A stretch of 45,017 nucleotides of DNA from JBOGXB01 sp050694215 (GTDB lineage: Bacteria > Actinomycetota > CADDZG01 > WHSQ01). Positions 24,748 to 34,152 of the stretch are shown here, piece by piece. Position 1 is the stretch's first letter. Every line of letters starts with the position of its first letter. The translations under genes were made by a program, and so were the position numbers. The DNA is taken from positions 1 through 45,017 of the forward strand of contig JBOGXB010000008.1 of NCBI GenBank assembly GCA_050694215.1. Direction: 5' to 3'. A model generated the notes under the pieces. That model was not told the origin of the DNA, did no database searches, and saw only the letters and a program-made list of their open reading frames with translations.

Positions 24748-26343
24748 TCAGTCGAGCAACTCGTAGGCCGGGATCGTCAAGAACTCGGGCATCTTCTCTG
24801 CCAGCGCGACCTCCTCGAACAGGGCAATCGCATCCTTGAAGCGCCCGCCCTCGTACATCTCCTCCCCTACCGCTTCCCGAATCCTTCCGAGCTCCTCCTC
24901 CTCGATCTCGTGAACGAGCTTCCGGTCGACTCGCGCACCCTCCGACGTGCTCGCTCCATGTCGGATCCATTGCCAGACCTGTGAACGCGCGATCTCGGCG
25001 GTGGCGGCGTCCTCCATGAGGTTGAAGAGCGCAGCCGCGCCCGTGCCCCTCAGCCACGACTCGAGATACAGGATCGCGACGCTCACGTTGCTGTGCAGAC
25101 CCTCTTCCGTGATCGATCCGCCAGGAACACTGGTCTCGAGCAGCCGGCGTGCCGTAACCGACACCTCGCCGCGCTGCCGCGGGACCTGGTTCGGCGCGTC
25201 TCTCAGCACCTTGTCGAATTCCTCTTGTGCGACCGACACGAGGTCCGGATGTGCGACCCAGGTGCCGTCGAAGCCGTCGTTCGCCTCGCGTTCCTTGTCA
25301 TCGTGTACCTTCGCCAGCGCCGTCTCGTTGACCTCGGGATCCTTTCGGCTGGGGATGAAGGCGGCCATCCCTCCCAACGCATGCGCGCCCCTTCGGTGGC
25401 ACGTCTTGACGAGCAGCTCTGTGTATGCGCGCATGAACGGCACGGTCATGACGACCTGGTTGCGATCGGGAAGCACGAAGTCCGGGTTGTCGCGAAACAC
25501 CTTGATTATGCTGAAGATGTAGTCCCACCGTCCGGCGTTGAGCCCGGACGAGTGATCTCTGAGCTCGTAGAGGATCTCGTCCATCTCGAATGCTGCAAGG
25601 ATCGTCTCGATCAGTACCGTTGCCTTGACGGAGCCGCGTGGGATTGCGAGGGTGTCCTGAGCGAAGTTGAAGACGTCGTTCCAGAGACGAGCTTCGAGAT
25701 GACTCTCCAGCTTCGGTAGATAGAGGTAGGGCCCACTGCCCTTGTCGAGCAGTCGCTTCGCGTTGTGGAAGAAGAACAAACCGAAGTCGAACAGTCCACC
25801 GGATACGGGCCGGCCGTCGACCACGACATGACGCTCGTCCAGATGCCAGCCACGCGGCCTGACGATCAGTGTGGCCGTCTCTTCGCCGAGCGCATACTTC
25901 TTGCCGTCGGGGCTCTCGAACTCGATCGTTCGCTCTATGGCGTCGATGAGGTTGACCTGCCCCCAGACCATGTTGTCCCAGGTAGGGGCGTTGGCATCTT
26001 CGAAGTCCGCCATGAACGTCTTGGCTCCCGAGTTCAGTGCGTTGATCAGCATCTTCCGGTCCGTCGGGCCGGTGATCTCTACTCTGCGGTCCTGGAGGTC
26101 GTGGGGCTCGGGCGCGATCTTCCAGTCGCCGTCCCGGATCGCCGCGGTCGAGGACAAGAAGTCGGGCATGGCCCCGGCGTCGAACTCCGCCTGCCGCTCG
26201 GCCCTCTTCCTCAGAAGGGACTTGCGCCCGGCGTCGAACTCACGCTGCAGCGCGGCGACGAACCGGAGAGCCTCGTCGCTGAGGATCTCTGCTGATCTAC
26301 CCTCTATCGGTCCATGAACCTCGACGCCTTCGACGCTACTCAT
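24748..26343 (-). CDS. aceB: Malate synthase A
   Basis: A 531-residue malate synthase of the A isoform length, condensing glyoxylate with acetyl-CoA to malate. Recognisable blocks are MADFEDANAPTWDN, LIVRPRGWHLDE (catalytic Arg), VLIETILAAFEMDEI (Mg-binding Glu), GRWDYIFSIIK and SQVWQWIRHG near the C-terminus. The ribosome site AGGAGG stands next to the glcF stop (TAGAAGGAGG), 13 bp before ATG 26343. It is thus the fourth gene of a glcD-glcE-glcF-aceB operon. This couples glycolate oxidation directly to glyoxylate consumption, as in E. coli glcDEFGB, although the B isoform is used there. Confidence 0.96.
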   Translation of the reverse strand: MSSVEGVEVHGPIEGRSAEILSDEALRFVAALQREFDAGRKSLLRKRAERQAEFDAGAMPDFLSSTAAIRDGDWKIAPEPHDLQDRRVEITGPTDRKMLINALNSGAKTFMADFEDANAPTWDNMVWGQVNLIDAIERTIEFESPDGKKYALGEETATLIVRPRGWHLDERHVVVDGRPVSGGLFDFGLFFFHNAKRLLDKGSGPYLYLPKLESHLEARLWNDVFNFAQDTLAIPRGSVKATVLIETILAAFEMDEILYELRDHSSGLNAGRWDYIFSIIKVFRDNPDFVLPDRNQVVMTVPFMRAYTELLVKTCHRRGAHALGGMAAFIPSRKDPEVNETALAKVHDDKEREANDGFDGTWVAHPDLVSVAQEEFDKVLRDAPNQVPRQRGEVSVTARRLLETSVPGGSITEEGLHSNVSVAILYLESWLRGTGAAALFNLMEDAATAEIARSQVWQWIRHGASTSEGARVDRKLVHEIEEEELGRIREAVGEEMYEGGRFKDAIALFEEVALAEKMPEFLTIPAYELLD

Positions 26344-26355
26344 CGCAGCCTCCTT

Positions 26356-27636
26356 CTAGCCCGTGATCGAGCGATCCAACAACTCCATCGGGTGGTAGAT
26401 CGGAAGTGGTCTCCCCGCCGCCTCCAGGTGAGATGCGATCTGAAGGGCGCAGCCGGGATTGCCCGCCACGATCGCATCCGCTCCTGTCGCTAGAAGATTG
26501 GCCGCCTTGCGGCGTCCCAGCTCGTCGGCGGCATCCACCTGAAGCAGGTTGTAGATGCCCGCGGAACCGCAACAGATCTCCCACTCCTCCGGCTCGAGGA
26601 CCTCGAGCCCGGGTATCCCCCTCAGCAGAGATCTCGGCTCCGCTCGGATGCCCTGCGCGTGTGCGAGATGGCAGGCGTCGTGGTAGGCGACTCGCATCGA
26701 GAGGGGATGACGGGCCGCAACGGGACCTTCGTGGGCGATCAGCTCGGACACATCGCGGACCTTGTTGGAGAACTCGCGTGCTCGCGCCCCCCACTCGGGA
26801 TCGTCGGCCAGGAGATGCGCGTAGTCCTTCATCGCAGAACCGCATCCTGCCGCGTTGACGGCTACCAGGTCACAGTCCTCGAACGCGGCGATGTTCGACC
26901 TTGCGAGCTCCAACGCCTCCTCCTCATAGCCGCTGTGCAGCATCAAGGCGCCACAGCAGCGAGGTGTCCGGGGGGCCGCGACCTCGAATCCCTCGGCACT
27001 GAGAACGCGCAACGTTGCCGCGTTTACATCGTGGAAGAAGACGCGCTGCACGCATCCCTGAAGGAGACCGACTCGGCCCCGGCGCGTACCACGCGCCAGG
27101 GTGACCTTGGGTAGGCGTTTGGTTGCCGCATTCAAGGACACCGAAGGAGCGAGCCTCTCGAGCACCTGCAGGCGGGGGAAACGACGAAGGAACCGGCTGC
27201 GGCGCGCGGCTTGCCGGAGACCCAATCGCCTCGAGGCGCTCAACAGAGGGACCAGCGCTCGTAGGCGGCCGGGATGTGTGAAGGTTGCGAACACGAGCCT
27301 CCGAAACATCCTGTCCTTCCAAGATCGCGCGTAGTTGCGCTCGACCTGCGGTCGGGTCGCCTCGATGAGCTTGTCGTATTGCACCCCCGATGGGCACGCG
27401 GTGACGCACGCCATGCAGCCGAGGCAGCGGTCGAAGTGCGTGGCCATGGAGTCGGAGAGCTCGGTGCCGTCCTCGAGTCCCACCTTCATCAGAAGTATTC
27501 GCCCGCGAGGAGAGTCCATCTCCTCGCCCCACAGCACGTAGGTCGGACAGGTCGGAAGACAGAAGCCGCAATGGACGCAGTCGTCGATGAGCTCTTTGTC
27601 GGGGGCGCGCCGCGCGTCGAAGGCTCTGATTGCCAC
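26356..27636 (-). CDS. glcF: Glycolate oxidase iron-sulfur subunit
   Basis: A 426-residue GlcF-type protein. Two N-terminal ferredoxin motifs (C20/23/26/30 and C71/74/77/81) bind [4Fe-4S] clusters. Two CCG motifs (RCCGALMLHSG and ICCGSAGIYNLLQ) form the Cys-rich domains typical of GlcF/GlpC/HdrB electron-transfer subunits. It passes electrons from the GlcD/GlcE flavoproteins to the quinone pool. The start is GTG 27636, one base after the glcE TAA. It lies third in the glcDEF-aceB operon. All expected cysteines are present. Confidence 0.94.
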   Translation of the reverse strand: MAIRAFDARRAPDKELIDDCVHCGFCLPTCPTYVLWGEEMDSPRGRILLMKVGLEDGTELSDSMATHFDRCLGCMACVTACPSGVQYDKLIEATRPQVERNYARSWKDRMFRRLVFATFTHPGRLRALVPLLSASRRLGLRQAARRSRFLRRFPRLQVLERLAPSVSLNAATKRLPKVTLARGTRRGRVGLLQGCVQRVFFHDVNAATLRVLSAEGFEVAAPRTPRCCGALMLHSGYEEEALELARSNIAAFEDCDLVAVNAAGCGSAMKDYAHLLADDPEWGARAREFSNKVRDVSELIAHEGPVAARHPLSMRVAYHDACHLAHAQGIRAEPRSLLRGIPGLEVLEPEEWEICCGSAGIYNLLQVDAADELGRRKAANLLATGADAIVAGNPGCALQIASHLEAAGRPLPIYHPMELLDRSITG

Positions 27637-27637
27637 C

Positions 27638-28786
27638 TTAGATACCTGCCACGAATACCCCTGGGTTACACAATCCTTTGGGGTCGAAGCGCGCCTTGAT
27701 CCTCCGCATTAGCTCGACCGAAGAGTCCTGGTTCCCTCCCCACACGTCGATCTTCTCCCGGACGCCGCGCCCTGCGTCCAACACCACGCACCGGAGCGGG
27801 TCCAGATCGTGCCGGAGCTCCTCGATCCGACCGACGAGGTCTTGAGGGTCGTCACCCTGAAGCTCGGCCCAGAGCACGCCCAGCGCGCCCCGTCCGACGA
27901 CCGAGCCGCCTATCCCGTCGACCGTTCTCGAGATCCGGGCCAGCTCGGACGGCAAGCCCGCGACGCGCACGATCGCTCCATCCTCGGAGCGTTGCCTGGA
28001 CCGGAGCCCCTCCCAGACCTCGGCATCGTCCTCGATCACCCTCGCCGCCCCGAACTCTTTCATCAAGCCGACGGCCGCCTCGGCCCGAGGTTCGGGCGCG
28101 GCCCCCCCGAGACGAGCCATCACCCTCCCGCCATCCCCTCCCCACACAATGTCGAGGCTCATCGCCTCGAGGGGAAAGTGGGCAAGCGCGGACGAAGCGC
28201 GCTGCAGGCTCTCGGGGCCGTCACAGTCGAGGGCTGCCGTCGCCGTCTTCTCCGGCCGGGGGTGCAGCCTCAGCGACAGCTCTGTGAGCATCCCCAGCGT
28301 CCCGAATGATCCGGAGAACAACTTCGCGAGGTCGTAGCCGGCAACGTTCTTGATCACCTTCCCCCCGGAGCGCGCGAGCGTTCCGTCCGAGAGAGCAACG
28401 GTCACGCCGACGATCAGATCGCGCGGCGCTCCGTATCGGTGCCGGAGCGGGCCGGTGTCCGCGGTCGCCACGATGCCTCCGATCGTCGCCGAGTCATCGT
28501 GGCCGAGCGGAGGATCGAGGGCCAGCATCTGTCCCGCCTCAGCGAAGACCTCCTGCGCATGTTTGAGGGAGACGCCGGCTTGCACGACCGCGGTGAGATC
28601 GCCCGCGTTGTGCTCGAGGACGCGCCCCATACGCTCGGTAGAGATCTCCACGTCGGGCTCGGACGTCACATGCCCCCATCCGAGCTTCGTTTGGCCCCCG
28701 ACCACGCGCAATCGCGAACCCTCGGATCGACACGCCCTCATCACCTCGGCGGCCTCAGCGGAGGACGTCGGTCGCTCCTGGATCAC
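27638..28786 (-). CDS. glcE: Glycolate oxidase FAD-binding subunit GlcE
   Basis: A 382-residue PCMH-type flavoprotein, the shorter of the two FAD subunits of glycolate dehydrogenase. The FAD-binding N-terminal part has VVGGQTKLGWG and the central block ATIGGIVATADTGPLRHRYG. The product ends KARFDPKGLCNPGVFVAGI, matching the C-terminal signature of the family. The start is GTG 28786 with GAGGGGG upstream, 15 bp after the glcD stop. It works with GlcD and GlcF at the inner face of the membrane. Confidence 0.93.
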   Translation of the reverse strand: MIQERPTSSAEAAEVMRACRSEGSRLRVVGGQTKLGWGHVTSEPDVEISTERMGRVLEHNAGDLTAVVQAGVSLKHAQEVFAEAGQMLALDPPLGHDDSATIGGIVATADTGPLRHRYGAPRDLIVGVTVALSDGTLARSGGKVIKNVAGYDLAKLFSGSFGTLGMLTELSLRLHPRPEKTATAALDCDGPESLQRASSALAHFPLEAMSLDIVWGGDGGRVMARLGGAAPEPRAEAAVGLMKEFGAARVIEDDAEVWEGLRSRQRSEDGAIVRVAGLPSELARISRTVDGIGGSVVGRGALGVLWAELQGDDPQDLVGRIEELRHDLDPLRCVVLDAGRGVREKIDVWGGNQDSSVELMRRIKARFDPKGLCNPGVFVAGI

Positions 28787-28801
28787 GTCGCCCCCTCTTC
28801 C

Positions 28802-30247
28802 CTAGAAGCGCTCCGCCACACCCGCTCGTTCGAGCGGATGCTGACGGTACGGGCCCGGCACCTCGCCGCAGAGTCGCGGCGTCGGCATGACCTTGCCCGG
28901 GTTGACGAGCTGGGATGGGTCGAATGCACACCTCAGTCGCTGAAACGCGTCGAGGTCCTCCTCCGAGAACATCTTCGTCATGAATCGCTTCTTGTCTACC
29001 CCTACGCCGTGCTCGCCGGTTATGGACCCATCGACCTCGAGACATGCCGTCAGGATCAGTCCCGCCAGCTCCTCGGCCTTCTCGGCTTGTCCCGGATCCT
29101 CCGCGTCGTAGCACACGAGCGGATGAAGGTTGCCGTCTCCTGCATGGAATACGTTGGCCACCTTCAACTCGAACTCTTCGGAGAGCTCGTCGATCCGCCT
29201 CAGCACTTCGGGAAGCCGTGTTCGAGGAATGACGCTGTCCTGAACGTAGTAGCTGCGCGCGACGCGGCCCATGGCCGCGAAAGCCGCCTTGCGCGCTTTC
29301 CAGATCAATTGCCGTTCGGCCTCGTCTTGGGCGACGCGCACCCCCGTTGCCTGATTGTTCTCGCAGATGGCAACGACCTCGTCGAAACGCGCGGCGCACT
29401 CTGCTCGAGGGCCATCGAGCTCGACTATCAATGCGGCGGCGGCGTCGAGTGGGTACCCGGCATGCGTGGCGCCTTCACAAGCCTGGATGGAGAGGTGATC
29501 CATCATCTCGATGGCACCCGGGACGACGCCCGCTCCGACGATGTCCGTGACCGCTCGTCCCGCCTGATCAGTGCTGTCGAAGTAAGCCACGAGCGTCCGA
29601 GTCGTCTCCGGGACGGGCACCACGCGCAAGGTGATCTTCGTTGCAATTCCCAGGGTCCCCTCCGAGCCCACGAATGCTCCGAGCAGGTCGTAACCGGGCC
29701 GATCGAGCTCTTTACCGCCGAGGGTCACGATCTCTCCATCCGAGAGGACGACTTCGAGACCCGTTACGTAGTTGGTCGTGAACCCATACTTGAAACAGTG
29801 GGCGCCTCCGGAGTTCTCCGCGACGTTCCCGCCGATCGAGCACACGATCTGACTGGAAGGATCCGGGGGATAGAAGTGAGTCGGCCCGACCGCCTGCGAG
29901 ACCTCGACGTTGGTGACACCCGGTTCGACCACGATGCGCTGATTGGCCAGGTCCACCTCGAGGATGCGCCGCAAACGTGACAGCACGATGAGCACGCCGT
30001 CCTCTACCGGCAGCGCGCCGCCGGAGAGTCCGGTGCCCGAGCCACGAGCCACCCACGGAACCTGAGCTTCGTGACAGGCTCTGACGATCCGACGAACCTC
30101 ATCCACGGAATCGGGCAGCACTGCAACCGGCGGGGCTACGCTGTAATGCAAGAGCCCATCGGATTCGTAGGTGCGGAGGGCGTGTGGGTCGGTTACCGCG
30201 CGCCCTCCACAGATTCTCTTGAGCTCCTCGATCAACCGGGCATCCAT
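28802..30247 (-). CDS. glcD: Glycolate oxidase FAD-linked catalytic subunit GlcD
   Basis: A 481-residue FAD-linked oxidase of the PCMH/GlcD family that oxidises glycolate to glyoxylate; D-lactate is a possible alternative substrate for the family. Marks are WVARGSGTGLSGGALP in the FAD domain, SIGGNVAENSGGAHCFKYG, HAGDGNLHPLVCYD and GEHGVGVDKKRFM in the substrate-binding cap. ATG 30247 (MDARLIEELKRICGG) is preceded by AAAAGGGGGCGGGC; the longer frame to 30337 adds an unrelated leader. It is the first gene of the glcDEF-aceB operon and is divergent from glycerate kinase, only 35 bp from its longest start. Confidence 0.94.
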   Translation of the reverse strand: MDARLIEELKRICGGRAVTDPHALRTYESDGLLHYSVAPPVAVLPDSVDEVRRIVRACHEAQVPWVARGSGTGLSGGALPVEDGVLIVLSRLRRILEVDLANQRIVVEPGVTNVEVSQAVGPTHFYPPDPSSQIVCSIGGNVAENSGGAHCFKYGFTTNYVTGLEVVLSDGEIVTLGGKELDRPGYDLLGAFVGSEGTLGIATKITLRVVPVPETTRTLVAYFDSTDQAGRAVTDIVGAGVVPGAIEMMDHLSIQACEGATHAGYPLDAAAALIVELDGPRAECAARFDEVVAICENNQATGVRVAQDEAERQLIWKARKAAFAAMGRVARSYYVQDSVIPRTRLPEVLRRIDELSEEFELKVANVFHAGDGNLHPLVCYDAEDPGQAEKAEELAGLILTACLEVDGSITGEHGVGVDKKRFMTKMFSEEDLDAFQRLRCAFDPSQLVNPGKVMPTPRLCGEVPGPYRQHPLERAGVAERF

Positions 30248-30282
30248 GCCCGCCCCCTTTTGCTGGATCTCCGCATACAAGC

Positions 30283-31536
30283 ATGCACCAGCAAGAAGAC
30301 ATGCGATGCTCGCTCTGCGTGGCGAAGGATCGATCACTACAGGAGGCCAAAGCTCCGCGTGTCGTGGTTGCGCCAGATTCCTTCAAGGGCTCGTTGACCG
30401 CAGCCGAGGTAGCCGGAGCCATTGCCGAGGGACTGAGCCTCGTCTGGCCCGATGCGCAGATGACGCTCCTTCCGCTCTCGGACGGCGGCGAGGGCTGGGT
30501 CGAGACGATCGTGACCGCGGCCGGAGGTCGCCGGGTGACCGAGTCGGTTACCGGACCTCTCGGGGCCCCCGTGGAGGCGACCTACGGGCTGATCGAGCTC
30601 CCGGAGGGGCCGGGTGCGGTGATCGAGATGGCGTCGGCGTCGGGTCTCCATCTGATCGATCGGAGCACCGCGGATCCGCGTCGTACGACTACCTACGGGA
30701 CGGGGGAGCTGATCGTCCGTGCCCTCGATCGGGGCGTCCGCCGACTCCTCGTGGGCATCGGCGACAGCGCCACCAACGACGGAGGCGCGGGGCTCGCCGA
30801 GGCTCTCGGCGTGCGCCTGCTCGACGCCGGCGGAGCGCGCCTCGGGCCGGGTGGAACTGAGCTGGCGAGGCTGGAACGCGTCGACCTCTCGAGTATCGAC
30901 CGACGCGTCAGGGAGATGGAGGTCCTGGTCGCAAGCGACGTCGACAATCCTCTGACGGGAGAGCACGGAGCATCGGCCGTGTTCGGACCGCAGAAGGGCG
31001 CGTCGCCCGAGGTGGTTGCAGAGCTCGATGCTGCGCTCGCACACTTCGCCGACAAGGTCGAGGCAGAGGTGGGACGGACGGCGCGCGACGAGCCCGGAGC
31101 AGGCGCAGCCGGGGGGCTTGGCTTCGGCTTGATGATGTTCTGCGACGTGCTCGTACGGCCGGGAATAGAGCTCTCGCTCGACGCGGTCGGCGCCGACGCA
31201 GCCTTCGAGGCGGCCGACCTCGTCATAACTGGAGAGGGTCGAATCGACGCCCAGACCTTGCGCGGAAAAGCCCCCGTCGGGGTGGCGCGGCGCGCGCAGC
31301 GCTTCGGCGTGCCGGTCGTGGCGATTGCAGGTTCGATCGGCCCGCTGGACGACGATCTCGCCGGCGACCTCCGCGCCGCGGGCATCTCGGTTGTGTGCCC
31401 GATCATCGAAGAGCCGTCTGAGCCTCACGACGTCATGGACCCCGAGGCAACCGTGCACCGCCTCCGCCGCACTGCGCGGCGCATCGCCGGGCTGATCGAC
31501 ATCGGCCGAATACTCAGGGGGGAGGAACGGGGTTAG
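30283..31536 (+). CDS. glxK: Glycerate kinase (GarK/GlxK family)
   Basis: A type II (GarK/GlxK) glycerate kinase that phosphorylates D-glycerate, typically to 2-phosphoglycerate. Motifs are APDSFKGSLTA, LPLSDGGEGW, GIGDSATNDGGAGLAEALG, GAAGGLGFGL and LVITGEGRIDAQT. Homology begins near residue 26, so the first 25 residues of the longest frame (ATG 30283) may be untranslated; ATG 30301 and GTG 30319 are alternatives. An AGGAGG at 30341 is too far from any usual start to decide. It is divergent from glcD and convergent, 7 bp apart, with tartronate-semialdehyde reductase, the enzyme that makes its substrate. Confidence 0.92.
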   Translation: MHQQEDMRCSLCVAKDRSLQEAKAPRVVVAPDSFKGSLTAAEVAGAIAEGLSLVWPDAQMTLLPLSDGGEGWVETIVTAAGGRRVTESVTGPLGAPVEATYGLIELPEGPGAVIEMASASGLHLIDRSTADPRRTTTYGTGELIVRALDRGVRRLLVGIGDSATNDGGAGLAEALGVRLLDAGGARLGPGGTELARLERVDLSSIDRRVREMEVLVASDVDNPLTGEHGASAVFGPQKGASPEVVAELDAALAHFADKVEAEVGRTARDEPGAGAAGGLGFGLMMFCDVLVRPGIELSLDAVGADAAFEAADLVITGEGRIDAQTLRGKAPVGVARRAQRFGVPVVAIAGSIGPLDDDLAGDLRAAGISVVCPIIEEPSEPHDVMDPEATVHRLRRTARRIAGLIDIGRILRGEERG

Positions 31537-31543
31537 CCGCCGG

Positions 31544-32419
31544 TTAGATCCGGATACCCTCGCGCACGACCTTGGCCAGCGCCGAGAGATCGAGGTCCCC
31601 GTGCCCGGCCTCGATCACTGCGTCCTCAAGACGTAGCACGAGGTCGCTCGCGGGCAAACCGACTCCCAGCCGACTCGCCTCCTCGAGCGCGATGCGGAGA
31701 TCCTTCCTGTGAAGCGACACCCGAAAGCCAAGCGGGTATTCGTCTTGCACGATCCCGCGTCCTCTGTTCTCGAGCGCCCACGACGACGCCGCACCAGCGG
31801 ACAGTGCAGATATGAGCTTGTCCTCGTCGGTTAGCCCGGCCTCGACGGCAAACGCCAGGCCCTCGGCCACGGCGAGGAAGGTCCCGCCGACGATGATCTG
31901 GTTCACCGCCTTGGCCAGTTGGCCGGAGCCGCTCGGACCGAAATGCGTCACGGTCGAGCCCAGCGCGTCGAAGACCGGTCGGGCCCTGTCGAGTTGGCTC
32001 TCGTCCCCGCCGACGAATATCGAAAGCGTGCCCTTCTCGGCTCCCTCGGTTCCCCCGGACACCGGTGCGTCGAGCATTTGCATCTCGCTTCGCGAGATGC
32101 GATCGGCGTAGGACCGGGCCGAGGTGGGAGCGATCGTGCTCATGTCGATCACGAGTGTCCCCCGGCGCGCTCCCGCGGTGACTCCTTTCGGTCCGAACAG
32201 GACCTCCTCCACGTCGGAGTCGGCCTTGACCATGGTGATCACGATCTCGGCCTCGGCAGCCGCGGCGCGGGGGTCGGGGGCGCGGCGGGCCCCTTCATCG
32301 GCCAGCGATTCTTCTTTGCCGCGGGTCCGGTTATGAACGGTCAGCTCGAAGTCGCTTCCAAGTAGGTTTGCGGCCATCGGAGCGCCCATCGAGCCCAGGC
32401 CTATGAACGCGATCCTCAT
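31544..32419 (-). CDS. glxR: 2-hydroxy-3-oxopropionate (tartronate semialdehyde) reductase
   Basis: A 291-residue beta-hydroxyacid dehydrogenase with the NAD(P) motif FIGLGSMGAPMAANLL at the N-terminus, the substrate motif DAPVSGGTEGAEKGTLSIFVGG and the catalytic lysine in GSGQLAKAVNQ. In the glycerate pathway it reduces tartronate semialdehyde to glycerate. The family also includes 3-hydroxyisobutyrate dehydrogenase; the neighbouring glycerate kinase and glycolate genes favour the GlxR/GarR role. ATG 32419 has GAGGTGA upstream. The longer frame to 32632 adds 71 unrelated residues. It faces glxK, convergent. Confidence 0.87.
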   Translation of the reverse strand: MRIAFIGLGSMGAPMAANLLGSDFELTVHNRTRGKEESLADEGARRAPDPRAAAAEAEIVITMVKADSDVEEVLFGPKGVTAGARRGTLVIDMSTIAPTSARSYADRISRSEMQMLDAPVSGGTEGAEKGTLSIFVGGDESQLDRARPVFDALGSTVTHFGPSGSGQLAKAVNQIIVGGTFLAVAEGLAFAVEAGLTDEDKLISALSAGAASSWALENRGRGIVQDEYPLGFRVSLHRKDLRIALEEASRLGVGLPASDLVLRLEDAVIEAGHGDLDLSALAKVVREGIRI

Positions 32420-32664
32420 AGCGTTCACCTCGCTGGTTGGTAACGTCGCTTTTCGTGGCTGCACGCTAACAGCCCGATCCTCCGCGCCGACCCGCTTCGC
32501 CTTGCTGCGTTCGCGGTACCGCCGTGAAGGGAGATTGTCGATACGCTCACCGATAGGAAGGAAGAGGTGTTCCGGACTCAAACCCTGGACGGAGACCCAA
32601 GTAAACTTCACGATCGAGAAATGGCGGACCACATGATGTCCTTCTACAGGTACGCGCTCGCGTG
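32420..32664. other. Divergent intergenic region between glxR and the sulfotransferase
   Basis: A 245-bp gap that must hold the promoters of both divergent genes. I see a perfect 10-bp palindrome, GCGGTACCGC, at 32513-32522 that could be an operator half or chance in GC-rich DNA. Open frames here run into the neighbours without similarity. No RNA gene or hairpin with a T-tract was seen. Confidence 0.3.
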
Positions 32665-33681
32665 ATGGACCAGCCGGCAGCTCACCCCCCTCCCCGACGT
32701 GACATCCTCATCGCCGGAGTAGCTCGCTCTGGAACCACTTGGATTGGCCGGGTTCTCGGTGAAACCATAAACGCCCGCTATGTGCACGAACCCGATAACC
32801 ACGTTCTCCGACCCTTCGCCTTACGGGTGAAGCGGCCGCTGGGGCCCTTCCCCATCCTCGATCGCGGCGAGAGCGCGCCGGAGTACGAACGACTCTGGGC
32901 CTCTGTATTAGATCGATCGATGCCGGAGTCGGAGGTCGGGACGTCTTTCGTAGACAAGGCGAGAAGATCGGTCGCATCAAGGGTTATGCGGCGCGTGAGC
33001 ACGGACAGGCTTCGGTCGTCTTTCCGTGACCCTTCGTACCGGGCTCCCCTCGCCACCAAGATCGTCGAGCTGGCGGCTCTGCCACCGATTCATTCGGGAG
33101 ACGGAACCCTCATCACCAAGAGCGTGCATATCGCTTTCTGTCTCGAATGGATCGCCACTCACTGGGACGTTCGCATCATCGTCGTCTCGAGGCATCCTCT
33201 GGCCGTGATAGCGAGTTGGATGAAGTTGGGCTACTCGGGCCACTACCCGGAGCTGGAAGCCGATCCCCGCATGCACGAGCGCTATTTCGATCGATGGGAT
33301 GTTCAGCCGTTGCCCAAAGGATCATCGGACCTCGCTTCGATCGCGTGGGCGGTGGGATTGGTTAGCGCGGCTCACGATGAGGCGGCGGCCCGTCATCCCG
33401 AGTGGGTAGAGGTTAGTCACGATCACCTGTGCGCGACCCCCGAATCAGGTTTTCGTGATCTCGCAGCCGCCTGCGGCCTGGAGTGGAACCCAGAAGCGGA
33501 GCGTTTTCTGCACGATACCGATCGGCCGGGCGACCGCTACGAGATCAACCGAGTCACCAAGGAACTGCTTCATGTCTGGCGGAAGAGGTTCACGGAGGAG
33601 GACGTGAAGGAGGTTGCTCGGGTGATGGAGCGTTTCCCCGTACGCGGGTGGCCTAACGAGGCCGGCGGGGATTCCCTATGA
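32665..33681 (+). CDS. PAPS-dependent sulfotransferase family protein
   Basis: A 338-residue sulfotransferase. The 5'-phosphosulfate loop is GVARSGTTWIGRVL near residue 18, and the 3'-phosphate binding block is IIVVSRHPLAVIASW near 170. It would transfer sulfate from PAPS to a carbohydrate, lipid or other acceptor; the acceptor cannot be told. ATG 32665 directly follows an in-frame GTG (32662), and no strong ribosome site decides between them. The gene stands alone in a mixed region. The nearest gene downstream is a small PH-like ORF 153 bp away, and no PAPS synthesis genes are nearby. Confidence 0.85.
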   Translation: MDQPAAHPPPRRDILIAGVARSGTTWIGRVLGETINARYVHEPDNHVLRPFALRVKRPLGPFPILDRGESAPEYERLWASVLDRSMPESEVGTSFVDKARRSVASRVMRRVSTDRLRSSFRDPSYRAPLATKIVELAALPPIHSGDGTLITKSVHIAFCLEWIATHWDVRIIVVSRHPLAVIASWMKLGYSGHYPELEADPRMHERYFDRWDVQPLPKGSSDLASIAWAVGLVSAAHDEAAARHPEWVEVSHDHLCATPESGFRDLAAACGLEWNPEAERFLHDTDRPGDRYEINRVTKELLHVWRKRFTEEDVKEVARVMERFPVRGWPNEAGGDSL

Positions 33682-33834
33682 GCGAACCGTCACCCGACCT
33701 AGGCCGGCTCGATCGGTCGGACGGGGTTGTGAAGAGGGATGCGGTTCGCTGCTCTCCACGCGGCCCTGCGCGATAAGTCATCATGGACGAAGCGTCGGCC
33801 TGTGGTATCGAGGAGATAGGAGATACCGACTTCG

Positions 33835-34149
33835 ATGAACGCCGAGAGTCCTATTCTGGAGGTAAGGCAATCAGCATTCAACATGTCGTCCGTTCGCGAC
33901 CAGCGTCTGCGGATCTTCGATGACCGCGTCGAGCTCGTCCAGCCCAGGATCATGAGTGAGGCTCGAACGACGGCCATTCCCTTTGCCGATATCGACTATG
34001 TCTCGGTGAAGCGCTACCTGCTGGTGTTCTCCGACCTCCTGATCGTCCCTCGGAGCGGTGCCGCCATCAGATTGAGGCCACTGGGCCAGAGTGATGCAGA
34101 GCACGCCGAACGCTTGATCAAACGCCAATCGGAGAAACCGCAGTCCTGA
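33835..34149 (+). CDS. Small PH-like domain protein
   Basis: A 104-residue hypothetical protein. The pattern RIFDDRVELVQPRI, TTAIPFADIDYVSV, YLLVFSDLLIVPRSG and AIRLRPL, followed by a charged C-terminal helix (AEHAERLIKRQSEK), is that of a single bacterial PH-like (bPH) beta-sandwich ending in a helix. No signal or membrane segment is present. ATG 33835 lies behind GGAGATAGGAGAT; ATG 33883 is an alternative giving 88 residues. The gene is convergent with the large exported hydrolase, 3 bp apart. The family call is by secondary-structure pattern only. Confidence 0.55.
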   Translation: MNAESPILEVRQSAFNMSSVRDQRLRIFDDRVELVQPRIMSEARTTAIPFADIDYVSVKRYLLVFSDLLIVPRSGAAIRLRPLGQSDAEHAERLIKRQSEKPQS

Positions 34150-34152
34150 GCG

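Noticed and set aside
32513..32522. 10-bp palindrome GCGGTACCGC as an operator
   Set aside because: A palindrome this short is easily produced by chance in GC-rich DNA, and no regulator is linked to it.
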